DNA of 64,000 bases from Hymenolepis diminuta. Its lineage: Eukaryota; Platyhelminthes; Cestoda; Cyclophyllidea; Hymenolepididae. How positions within the stretch are numbered: the first letter of the stretch is position 1; every line of letters starts with the position of its first letter. The notes under the pieces were generated by a model that had not been told where the DNA came from, made no database searches, and saw nothing but the letters and a program-made list of their open reading frames with translations. The position numbers were made by a program, and so were the translations under genes. The stretch covers positions 1,210,978-1,274,977 of the forward strand of contig CAADRB010000029.1 in NCBI GenBank assembly GCA_900708905.1. The letters are read 5' to 3'. This document shows, piece after piece, positions 47,541 to 60,400 of this stretch.

Positions 47541-50519
47541 ACCTTTAAATACAAACATTTTCGTTAATATGAGGTCCAGCATAAATTAATTCTTTAGCCC
47601 CAACAAACCACAAAAGAGGCCCAAAGAGGTCAGGGCTTTAAGTCTGTTAGTTTAAGTTATAGATCCACTTTCGGCATTATAGACTAAGTTCAAACCCACA
47701 ATGAACTGCCTAATTATTTCTCAATAAAAGAAAGATATTCTAGAGTTTCATTTACTGCGAAAACCATACTTGATAATTCTACTCAGCGAATAATAGAATG
47801 ATAATTAGAATAAACGAAACACTTTTATAAGAAAAAAAGAAGTGACTCGAAACGATAATAACAGATTACTACAACAGCTCTGACATTTCAAAGATGACAC
47901 ATGTCTTCGTCCACTATCAGACGAACTTGAACTGGTTTATGAAAATGCAGACATATAGACGTTCGTTGAAAACTAATAACTAGTGCAACTGTCACTAGCG
48001 GAGATTTAACTGAACGAACACTGTCATATGTTCAACTCATGAAGGCCTCGAGAACAAGGTGACACCAAACGCAGCTTGAGTTTGGCAGAAACTGTTGGTC
48101 TCAGGACTAAAATCTCCAAATTTCACAATCCGCTTCCTCCTCCTACGAAAATTTCATTTTGAAAGCTATACACCTCCGTCCAAATCGTACTTTTGATACG
48201 ATCCCTTGATTTAATGTCTAAATGTCTTTCATTTAATGTCTAAATGAAGGATTTCACCTTTGAATCCCTCGCAGTAAGGCTGTCACCTAGTCGACGCATA
48301 AATGACGAATTGCAATAGCAATAGGTATTTAGGTCTCATTTGACCAATAAATCAGATGACGCCATAAAATTGCACTAGCACGGTTACAGACACAAACCTG
48401 TACAAATACACATCGTGATAACTTTGAAGTCTGATTGAAATCACATTTATTCTCCAGAGGGAAACGGGAAGAAAGTAGTTTAAAAAACATTATTCAACTT
48501 AAATTTAATGAATTATCTTCTTTAATCAGATAAGCAAATACTTAAAAAGAGTCTTGGTTCACGATTTGCTCTGTGCGTATATCGCCACTGTATGGTATTA
48601 AGTCAAAGAACTCCGGAAACATCGTAGACAGGGATGAATAATACACCTAGAGAGTCGAGGCAAAAATAGACATCGTTATTTAGGAAGAAGTAAAAAAGGA
48701 GTACACTGTGCAATTCATGTGCGTCATTTACTATTGGAAGAAGGATAAAAACCAGACGCCTATTTCGTTTGTATAAAACACAACCATAAAAAATTATCAC
48801 GCTCTTGAATTATGTTGTGAGAGACAAAAAGTTAAATCAATATTATGAAGCCAGATGCTTGGGGTGATAAGGATCGGAACACCTACTCTCTTTGATAAAG
48901 AAATGATTATAAACCAATATTCGGATTACACTACAATCGGCCAACTGGATATAGCTGGAAAATAAAGCTTTATACCAGAAACTAGCTATAAATCTTAACT
49001 GGTACCCTTCAACAGCTCCTCCTGTGAAAATCCGGTGGGTGCCACTACCCAATACTTCTAATATATTCAACTTCTTCCCCTATCAAATAAATCAGATCTA
49101 GATTGTAGAATATGTGAAAATAGCTACGGCTAAAAGGGTCTTAGGGTCCAAGGAGCACCAAATACAACTTTAGGGACGAAACGCACTCCCTAATCATTCC
49201 TGTGAACGCAATATCGAAAGCAAAATATCCTCCTATCCAACTTGTATCTTTGCTCGGAACACTTAGTGGTTATTTTCGCCTGATTAAATAAACAAATCAT
49301 AGTAATTAATTCGGCCAACCAATGACGACGGCTGAATTCCAAGCGTTGAGATAACTGAGACTGCACGTTATGTAGTCCAATGAACTCTTTAATAGTACCT
49401 TAACGAATCATAAAAAATTGATGGAGGGAATTTCTAATAAGAAATAAGTTTTTGAAAGTTTACTGTCCCCTTATAAAGAAGCAGTGAAAGGAAATGCTGA
49501 AATGAAAAAATTTGCAGAGAATTCTACCAGTACAAAAAGAAGATAAAATCGCTGACAAGATATACGACACAATTAACGATGAAACCCAACGGCAGCTCAA
49601 CCAACTGTTAAAACAACCAGCTACCCACGTATTTCATAGCTTGATTAACTACGTAAAGGCTTCACAAATCTCCAACTGTTAAACAGACGTGAGACAATCA
49701 GTTAAGCTGATCTCTGTGAGATATTAACCCGATAAAATGTTAAGCTCTTTGTCATTTTCTTTTTCTGTGTGAGAGATTCTGTTGACCGCGAATCTTTTGA
49801 AAAATGAACACTTTATATCGAAACAAGATAATTTACCGCATAAAAAAATAGTGTTTGCAGCTTAGTTAACACGAGACTGGCCCGACCTCAATTTACACTT
49901 AAGGTTAATGCTGTGACTGAGACATAAAAGTGCATGACCCATTTCTAGAATTGAAAATAGACGGCAGGTAAGAAACTCCAAGTACCAAGTCTGTTTATAG
50001 TTATTTTCCAACGTTCATCTCGAACAGCGAATTCTAATGCTCCTCTCTTGAACGGTTGAATCATTTCCAACAATGGATGTGCGGTGATCAAGACTTGGCC
50101 ACTGGGCCAACGCCACATTAGAGTATTCGTACTTAATTTGCTATCAAACATCACAAACTAGCATTAACGAAATTCATAAAATCTAAGTACGAATCCCATC
50201 GTTATTACGGCTACAACGGACCGGCAACTCGAGAAATTAATCGCTGAGTCATCGAATCGGATGATCAAATTAGTGATGGTCAGTCAATGTGACCTAATGG
50301 CCTCAAGTAGCACGATATCACCTGACAAATGTGAGGATGGTGATAGCAAGGTAACACTACGAAATAGGAACAAGACTTGACCAATTATATTGATTTCAGA
50401 GAAACGATATTAAGATAAGAGAATCATGGCAAATGAAAAATTCATATTTAAATACCTTTAACACTGCGGAATCATGTACGCTCTTTCTTGCCACTTAAGA
50501 GCTGAAGTTAGGATAGAAT
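47541..50519. other. intergenic, no firm feature
   Basis: No gene is supported. An open minus-strand block at 49945-50154 reads more protein-like than its surroundings (see findings). The other open frames here are ordinary. Confidence 0.35.
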
Positions 50520-51100
50520 AAATAGATTGCGGATTTCACTGCAATGGCAATCACTTTGAAGTTGAGGCTATGCGGATAAACGGAAAAGTAAACTCTAATT
50601 TTAGTCAATTTGACGCGGAGGCAAACCGACAGAACCAATAAAATCCTGGGGAGTAATTACTAAGTCAGCATTTCTAAAATAACGTCACAAAATAGGAATA
50701 AGACTTTTCGTCCCCATTACTGGTGCGTTCCAAAACACCCAACAACCGTTTGCCATATCGAAATGTCAATATTAGTAGTACAAGAATATGCCCATTACAG
50801 CTTTAACGCACTAAGTTATAAAGGAACTAATAAAATCCTTTTATCCAAAATTATCTACTAAAAGACATTTAAGAAATGTATGACTTATTTAACAAGATGG
50901 AATGAGCCAAAGTTTAGCTAATCAAGCGTCTTAGCATAATTTAACGAAACTTATGAAGATTAAATAAATAATTTATTAAATACTTAACGAAATAGGATAA
51001 GTACATGGTGAAACAAGGCACCGAAGAATAGAAGTAACACGTAAATCTACTGCATAACTGTTAGGAAGTAGTTTCAGAGATCTTCCTTATGCATCCGTAT
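50520..51100 (+). repeat. diverged duplication, left unit
   Basis: It aligns in order with 52000-52570. Shared marks are GAGGCT-TGCGGA-AA, CCATTACTGGT followed by TTCCAA, a GTCAATATTAG/GGCAGTATTAGCAG block, AAAGGAAC and ATAAGTA-ATG. TTAGGAAG-AG lies near the end. The period is about 1.5 kb. It also carries a family A core near 50700. Heavily diverged, non-coding. Confidence 0.5.
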
Positions 51101-51999
51101 ATTAATTTTCGACTCATTTCTTGTTATCACATTTTGTTCTCATTTATACGCACTTTAAATTTTATGCGCTTTCTTTGTTAGCATAACTTTTGCCTAAAAT
51201 CAATTATCTAATTAATACTATGTATAATTAACTCCTCAGTCTGTTAGTGTTATATTGATTATCTAATATAATGCAATTATCTTTACGATGATAAAAGACA
51301 ACTGCTGACTGAGCTAAAAATGAGATGTTTTCACCTGCTCTCTCGAAAAGCAAACATTGGACTGTAAGCTCTGTCATTTTCCTTCTTAATATAGTAGACC
51401 ACCACAATTATAAAATTACCACTACCTCATTATCTGTTAACTCCTCGTTGCTACAAACATAATTTACAAAACCTTATTAGCACCTTCCAAATAAATGAGC
51501 CGTTCTGGGCTGACTGGTCTGAAGTTCCTCGTACACTTGACTGGGATCTATGAAAACATCGATTTAAACGTTACAAACAAAAGCAGAGTAGAGCCATGAA
51601 TGTATGATTAGCACTATATACTTATGGGGTAAAAGCCAATTTAGAGTCGTATCTTTACAGAGGGGCTATTAATAACAAAATAAGGTACAATTGACTGTTG
51701 TTACCTGCTATTTAGGATTAATGACCAATGCCAGTAGAATCATTTCAGCAATACGCCATAACTATTAATTGTTTCCAAATGGTTCCAGTGACGTCAAAGC
51801 CATAAATTCGCTCATGTATTTTTCGCTTAATTTAGTAATACAACCACTTTGATCAGCATTCTCACTTTTTCTCGTAGAAACTCCCAGAAACCTCCTAATC
51901 ATGCCTGTTCAAATCGGTTACCTTAAATGAAAACGAAAAGCAATACAATTATACTTAATCAAAGGTACAGAAACAATTTACCCGCAATAGATGATAAAC

Positions 52000-52570
52000 A
52001 CCGAGCGGTCGAGGCTTTGCGGAAAAGTAGAATCAACGATCCTAAAAGTGCATCTACTTCACACGGAAGTGAGCTGCTCAAGTCAATAGAGGAAAAGTAT
52101 TAAGAAATCAAAGGAATTAATTGCCTAATCCCAACGTTTCTACAAATATGCTCCAAAAAACCCTAACTATTTCTTCTCCCATTACTGGTATATTCCAATC
52201 ATCACCACTTTGGAATGGCAGTATTAGCAGAACATATTACAGCCTCTACACATTATCAAAAATAATGATAGTATGTCGAAGCATTTTTCTATGAGGACTA
52301 CTAATTTAAAGGAACATACAAGTTCGTATTTTCTACAAGGTATCTAGGAAATACATGTCGCATTATCAAGTCATAGATGAACTAATCCTGCCTAAAAATA
52401 TGATTCAACAAAACATATTGAAGAAAAATTATTAACTCACTAAATAATGAATGTGGCAGAATAAGTATATGATGGAATGCTCGAGGATAATACAAAACAT
52501 AAAAGAACAGTATTATCACATAGGTGTACTACAAAGCTATTAGGAAGCAGAGTAGGGTATCTAATTATAA
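52000..52570 (+). repeat. diverged duplication, right unit
   Basis: The partner of 50520-51100. The similarity may continue more weakly into 51480-51680 versus 52700-52850. Read as an old tandem segmental duplication. Confidence 0.5.
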
Positions 52571-54428
52571 TACAAATAGTACATTGGTCTATTGATTATC
52601 GACTTTCCACTCGAATAAAGTACATTCAGTACATCATCACTGGTGCTTTATTTGCTAACCAGTTAAACCACTGTTCCGGTAAGTCCTAATCTAAAAAAGC
52701 ATTCACATTTTCTTAATAAATGAACGGTCCCGAAATGACAGACTTGGATCTTCTCTTACCACTATCTGAGAAAACAGTAGCACAATAGACGTATGAATAA
52801 CACTGTATGTCCATAGTTTATTCTATGATGCAAAGGAAAATACAATTCAAGAAGACTGAAATAACCAGTAGGAAATGGTCATAAATTTAGATTCACTTAA
52901 GTTTAACCACAATACACATGTAAATAAGTAAAAACCATTCCGGAAGCTACACCACCACAAATAATGGTAAGTTAACTAGTGATAGATAATTACCATAGTC
53001 TAATTAGAGAAAGATTGGGGGAGAGTAAACAGATTTTGTAATGAAATTAGGAGACAAGGATTAAAACAACTGTGATGGTAGTGTTTACGTGGAGATCGAT
53101 AGTGGTAGTGGTAGATGACGACAATTAGATAATGAGGATAAAATCTTACTTAAATTAGAAGGGACTCTAAGGTGGACGGCTAACAACAGTGTTTACGTGG
53201 AGGACAGTAGTGTTACCACCTATCAAGCACCTTTTAAGTGACATATGTATCGATGTCACTCCACCACTTCTCTAAAGGAATGTCGAAGTTATTGCGTCTA
53301 AAAACTCAAGAGGTAGATATGTGTTACTGAGTGGTACGTACTCTACAAACATATGTGGAATAGGAGTGACCTTGTGACCAGCGCCATAGTATCAGTGGTG
53401 GTGTGTTTTTGCGGTGATCAATAATACGCATAATCGTGTGATAGGGAATCGGGAATGGGGTGATGACAGTTAATAGTTAACTAAGTTAGTCAGGCGAAAA
53501 ATTACTCTTTCAAAAGTAGAAACATCTTAATCAGGATATTCTAAATACCGCCACAAAATACGCCGTCTCAAATTATACTTATGCGCAATACACGCGATCC
53601 AGAGAGTAATTGCTAACAAAGAGATAGAGGTACGTGCTTCCTTAACAATAGAACAATTGAAGTATCTAACTTTGTCTACTTTTAAATAACGTAAACGGCA
53701 AGACAATTCGTGCTGGTTAAAAATGATGCGAAAAAAGATGACAGAATGCGACTATATTATCAAATAGATTCCAGAATGCTGTCCTATTCATGGCAAGTGA
53801 TGAAAAGCATTTTTTGCCAATGAACATTGGGCCTATTTAAGACACCGTCAATTTACAGCCAGTAAAAAAATCCGATAAAGATTGAATCGTGTCATAAGGT
53901 GAGAGCTTAGTAAACCGACTAGAGAATAGTTAAGAACAGCGAACAAATTCGAATAAATATTTAACTATTACGTTAGCTATTTGTTTAATTCATTCATTAA
54001 AAATGCAGATATCTAATTTAATTTGGCAGCAAGACCGTATCAGTTTTTATTTTCTGCCTTATGCCCAATTTTCAATTTCTGCGGATACGATTTCGGTCAA
54101 ATTCGCCGATTAAAAACTTGAATGACACTAATTTGTAAACATTTTAACCAACTATAATCTGTGAATTAGACCACATTTCAAGAAAAGATAGTTAGAAAAT
54201 TATAAATGGTAGATACGGCCAAATTTCGGATCAAACGGCCGGTCAAAAAAACGAAGATAACAACTTCGAAAATAAAATATCAAATCTATTTCATAAATAA
54301 ATAATATAAATAAACCTATTTTAAGAAAACCGATCACACACCACGCCAATAGATATTACGTAAAATAAACATGATCCAAATTTAGACGACATAGGTATAA
54401 CTAGTTAGAAAAGACGAAATTTGGTTAA
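52571..54428. other. 3' flank of GRAMD1, mostly featureless
   Basis: No firm exon. A short block containing AGTGTTTACGTGGAG occurs twice (near 53082 and 53190). Further 3' exons of the minus-strand GRAMD1 gene could lie here if the donor at 54450 is used, but none was recognised. Confidence 0.35.
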
Positions 54429-57400
54429 TTATCCCCAAGCTCTTATTACCTGTGAAAGAACTCCAGAAACCGAATTAATGAGCAATCGAATAGAGTCCAA
54501 CTCCTCACAACAGGAAGTTGGTGCAGAGCCTGGCCTTATAGCAGCTCGAGCCGTGTATTCCAGATGATCCGCTGTAATTCTTTCCACATTCTGGTATCTA
54601 TTGTAGATCATGGAAAGCAACACGCAGAGTCCAAAACTGTTAACGAAGAAGAGAAACGATTAGAACAACTATAGGTAGAGCAGCAGATTCACTTTGAGGA
54701 GGATCACTTACATAGCTATGAAAAACAACCACCTTCCCTCAGATTGTTCATTGGGGTAGAGCAGGACTTGTGGAATGGATAGACCACGAGTGGAATGGTG
54801 ATAGTGTCCAATGACACCACCTTTGGCCGTGCTAATATCAGAGATGGAATATTTTTGATCGTCACTCCCAGCACTGCTCGATTCGAGTCCATTTTTACCG
54901 TTATTACTACAGTTGGCAGGACAACTCTTGTCGGGTAAATTTGTGAGGATTTTCTTTTCTTTGGGACGACAAGGGCGTGCTAGAGCACCTCCAGTAATAC
55001 GTTCCCTCTCTGTGAGATTCTGTGAAGCTTTAGTCAGGTGGTCAACCAGATCAGTAAAATTGTCTGTTAAGTTGGATCGGCAAGTGCTCTCGATGATAGA
55101 TTTGGCACCGAAGAAAACTGGACGGTCATAGATGACCTCTGAAGTGATTATGAGGTGGGAAACTGTGGCGCTGCGACGTAAGAGGCAGTAACGGGTGGTG
55201 ACGTGGAATGAATTGCAGAGGGGAACAGCCTCGTTGGTCACTGAGGCGTCTACTATGTAGCGCATACCCGGACGAGTTTCACTTAGTAGGATCGTCTATT
55301 TGTAGGACAGAAAGAAATTAACAAAAGTCAACGCTTTAATGTCAGTGCACTGTGAACTTGAACTGTTACAAGGGCTCTATTTCTGGATGTTTCAAATTGT
55401 TTCATGAGGATGTTTAAGGCATCATCTTTAAAGGTGTCACAATAAATTCTCGAATAATTAAACGCTGAATCTCGAATATTAATTCAAAAATAACACTAAC
55501 AGTTGAGGGCATGTAGGTATGACATGTGAGGGTATAGATTTATACAAGGAATCAAAGTGAATTACATCTCACTCGAACAACCACTCAGCACAATACTAAA
55601 GCATGAATTAGGACTAAAACTCAAGATACAGACTAGGTAAGGTTTAAGAATGTGTACGATGATGGTCAAGGTGCCCGTCTGCGAAGCCAGAGATCATGGA
55701 TTTGATGCCTGACGGTACGAAATAGCCAGCCGCGCCAATTAAGTCTGGATTGTAAAAGAGATGGTAGAATGCGACCTTTACACCAAGACACCATAACAAT
55801 GCTTCTTTGTTCAAGATGAATATTGGACATCAAATTAATAAGAGGGTTATGGAGTTATTTAAGGATCAAGACCACGTCTAGTCGGAGCAGCAAAGGAACT
55901 TGACTATTTACATAGGTTGAATAAACACTAACACTGACACAAAATGGTCTAAAATGTAGTACGTGTCAATTTAACTAAATAAGAGTCTAAATACTACAAG
56001 GAATAAGTCCCGAATCCACAGTCCAACCGGTAGCTACGGAAATAAACGGACTTATTCTAGTTATTTAGAATAGAAAAGTGGAAATAATATGGTTAAATAA
56101 AATGAAAATTGAAACGTAGTCTTAGGATCCTGCAGAAACCTTTCTTATCTAATTAGTAATGTAGTGTGAAAGTTGCATAGAAGGAAATCATGTTCTCACT
56201 AATAAACTGTCAGTTAAAGTACGCTTAACTGACGTTACATAATTGAACTGCTCAAAACTAAACTCTTCTAAACTACCTATAAACCATTTGAACACCACAT
56301 TAAACTCTAGTGATGTCATAATTGTAACCTTACTGGTCCTTTTACTAAAATAAGACAGAGATTGCCTCCTCTTGAAAAAAAATTTCGAGTTAATCAATGG
56401 GGAAGTTTAAAGAGCTGAATAATTAACCAACCTGACTTTCAAACGCCCTGCAAGTTCTCGGTCCAAACCTCTGTTTCAGTGTTAATACATAGGAGATATT
56501 TCGATGTATATCTTTGCCATTATCAACCCAAGGTTTGGTTGGCCATGGTTTCTGCCGCAAATCAAATGTTCCCCGATGCTCACAGAATTCGGAAAAGAAT
56601 TGCGAATCCGTAAAGAGAAGTGTAAAGAGCGCATCAACCGACACATTAATATCCACAGCTGCGTACGTGCGTCCTGGATGTTTGTGTCCACTTCCACAGC
56701 TTACTGGATTTAAATGAGTTTCCTCACCCAGACCAGAGTCAAGTAGATCATTTGCATTAGCACTCTTTTTCGAATGCGCACTACTGCTACGTCCACGTGG
56801 AACTCCCGTATTGTCTAGCGCCGACTCTCTGCGTTGAATAACTGGAGGTTTACTCGCCTTCTTTTGGAGTCGACCACAACCACTACCGTTTTTAGCGGTT
56901 CTTTCACGCTGCTTTTTGTCAAAATTCATCTCGATACCTTTAGAAAGGGGAATATACATCATCCATTAGTACGATTCAAATCGCGCACAGTAAACTAAAA
57001 TAAACCGAGTTTGACCTTAACCAGGTAATGGAGGAAATCGAGACACCCGCCGAAGAATTATCCCTAGCGTTATTTATTTATTTGTTTCAAACAAAGAATT
57101 GCACCTTCCGATATCAGAGATGAATCGTTGATAAGCAGAAAGGCGCAATTTCATTAAAAGAATTACTTGTTTTCTCTCTCTTCCAATCTCTTATAAGCTA
57201 TGACGCAAATAAGCACAAATACGTATTCACGCAGTAAATTGAGTGTTTCCTCAAATTGTTACACCAAACGGCCTATTGACTGGTTGTCTATTTGGAACTT
57301 CCAAATAAGTAAAAGGGGGAAGAGCTAACGAAAAGGGGGTCAATCATCGTCAACATGGAAGAGTGATAAATAAGGTAACCATCAATTATTCCTTTTCACA

Positions 57401-60400
57401 CCATAGTGGAGGTTTGAAATATTAGGCATGAAAAAAGTAACCTATATTTCAAGAAATTAGAACTGACATACGAACCAAAGACAAATAATTGACGCCCACT
57501 ATGAGAACATTTATCATCAAGGAAAGAGGTTAACGTATCACTTAATCCAAAAACCCCCAAGAAAAGATAACAATAAAATGTTTTGCTATTAATGAAAGTA
57601 TATTGTGAGGATACTGAGGAATACTATTTTTTTAAGGTTTATTTTACGGAAGTGTTTATCTCACGAATAATCCTTAGGTTAGACAAGTCTTAACCGAAAA
57701 GAAGAGAAACAATTCTTAGCTACAACCCTGTCACTTTAAGCCTGGCTTAAACACGAAATATCATGGCTAAGCTATTATTAGCCGCAAAGTCAGACCATAA
57801 CCTAGCTAGCCAAACCGAATCACACATGAATACACGCAGAAGCCGAACCTGAGAGGTCAAGGTGACTGTTGGCTAGATCAGGACATTTACTCAGCTTCAT
57901 GCCACTCGCCGGAGGTGGGGGATTGTGGTCATAGCCAGGATGGGTACTATCTCTCAGCATTTGCACTTTAAGCGTCTTGACCCTTATTTCTATCTTTCAT
58001 ACATCTTACAAGCTGTATGCTCTTTCGTATTTATTTGACTTATCAATATGATGTGGCTAAAAAAATTATTTAGACTACACTTTCTGCAGCATACTTCATG
58101 AGACCATAAGAGGAAATAGATATTACATAAAAAATATTATGTTATCAGACAATTGTAAACAGAATATTTCCCCTAGTTGAATATACAAATGCGCTAAAAT
58201 AGATGAGATAATGTCAAGATCTCTATCTTTCAATGTTTATATTGCCCCATACAATCTTAATAGAGACCCACCTGTAGATCGCTTTTGTAGAAGAGATCAC
58301 TCCAGCCATCACAAATAAACATAATTAATGTTCGATATTCAGAATTCGTAAATGAGACGCCCAAATAAAAATACATATTTCATACACCGGATAGAACCAC
58401 CTTTCTGCTGAAGTAATCCGCTTTGTACCGTGACGGTTATAATTGACTCATGTGCAACTCGTATATCACTGACTCCGTGTGATACCAGCGGATTGAATTT
58501 GCTAATCCGCTAAATTAGAAGTCACCGATTAGAAACTCATTGACGCACACTTCGTGAGTGGCATGCCCGACTGCACTGATTACAACTTCTCAAGAGAGGA
58601 AGGACGAAGTTAGAGACTAAAATGCTGCTCCTTTGTTTAAGATAGGCATAGAAAAACGATTTTGAAATGGGCCCGTTAGTCAATTCTATGTCAGCGTTCA
58701 TTTTGCTGTATAACTTCAGCGTTTATGCAGCCTTACCCGCACATAAACACAAACTCTGCATAGAGTTATTAATGGGGGGAGGGGGGAGAGGATGTATTAG
58801 TGATACAGGAATATCTACTCTTATTTCATTTAACTGACAAAACTATATCCCGTATAAAGATGCAACAAGAAAATAATATTTAAACTAATGTTGAGTTTGC
58901 TTTTATCCAAAGAAATAAAACTAGAGAGAAGTCCTTCTAGCATGTCACATTTTATCGTCTTTATTCCAGATAAATTAGTAAAACTAGAAGCGAACTTCTA
59001 AGAAGTGAATTCATTTAGCTCATCTAAAGCAAGATCACTGACTGGACTAGGGCATTTATATGTACCATCATTGTGTGTCCAAGCTTATAAAAATTGTTTT
59101 AATTAACATCTTTATCATTTAATTAATAACATTTTCCAACTTAATTATTAACTCAACCCGTTCCTTTTCTTCGTATCTAAAAAATCTACTAAATAGCTCT
59201 TGCAAATAGCATCCAATGTGGAATAAAACAATAAGCCAACTAACATAACATACCGAGGAATTTAATTTCTCCAAGGCAAAAAGGGGAAAGTTCAGCTATG
59301 TGTAGTAATTTTATTAGCTCTATTAGTAATAAGTAAACAAATCTGATGCGCAATTTGCCTTGAAGAACCTGATCTAATTTAAGAACACTTCTCTAGAAAC
59401 CACTTATGAGTGACTGAGCATGATTAATTACGTTACATTACATTTGCATATATTCCTAATCGTTCTATTTACTTGACAACAGCTGATTTAAAACCGATTT
59501 GCCCAAGTAGTTGAACTAATTTAAATTAACGCAAGAGTTCCAAAAAGGAAGATAATCAGCACCTCAAATAAATTCAATAGCAAAAGCATTTGGAAATACG
59601 AACTCGTTCCCAATTCAGTTCTAACAACCCATATATTTATAGAGCATAAGTCTTGTCATTGGTGACAAATAGAAATTAAGAGTTAATAAACACCATGACA
59701 TTAGACATACCTCCTTTTCCATCCTCCTCAATACTGTCAATACTATTAATAGTACTTTCCGACTCTTCACTCAGATCATAAGACGAAGCAAGACTTCCAA
59801 TTGTTGTTGTGGGAGGAAGATGAGTTGACGACACCGATCTATGAGGACGATCAAGTGGTATCGATGTTTCGCCTTCAGTAGCGGCTCGTGGAAGGTGGTT
59901 CTTACTATTACGGGGGTTGTATCGGAATTGTGGACGACGGTGTCTCGTGAGTGTTTTCACTTCAACTCGCTCCATCGAATTATTCAGTGAGCCGTCTACG
60001 GAATCGATAGAAGGAATATCAGTCAGCTCTGTCGTGGAGGTAACCTGTTCACTTCGCTAAGAGAGAACAAACGAAACTTGATTAGATCAGATTATAGTTT
60101 AGGCGGTTTTGTCGAAACGGTTTAAATTTAGACTAAGCGAATACTTCAATTTAATGGCAAATTCACATTTGGACCCAAGTATATTGCAATGAATAAACCC
60201 TAGAAATGTATTGATTTAGGATTTAAAAATTTCAAAAACCCAAGTGGCGAAACAATTTGAAGGAGAAAAATTAGGTGACCCTTTCATTTGCGCTTCTAGA
60301 GTTCGCTTTTATGCAAATAGAAATTTAGCATGATAATGGTTCAAAAAGTGGCGTAATAATGCAACTGTTCACAATCTCAACTATTAATTGTTTTGAAGGC

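Noticed and set aside
54913..55131. Plus-strand open frame in the GRAMD1 VASt exon
   Set aside because: It is antisense shadow of a well-conserved coding exon.
56482..56717. Several overlapping open frames on both strands
   Set aside because: All overlap the GRAMD1 exon at 56432-56937, which carries the conserved VASt sequence.
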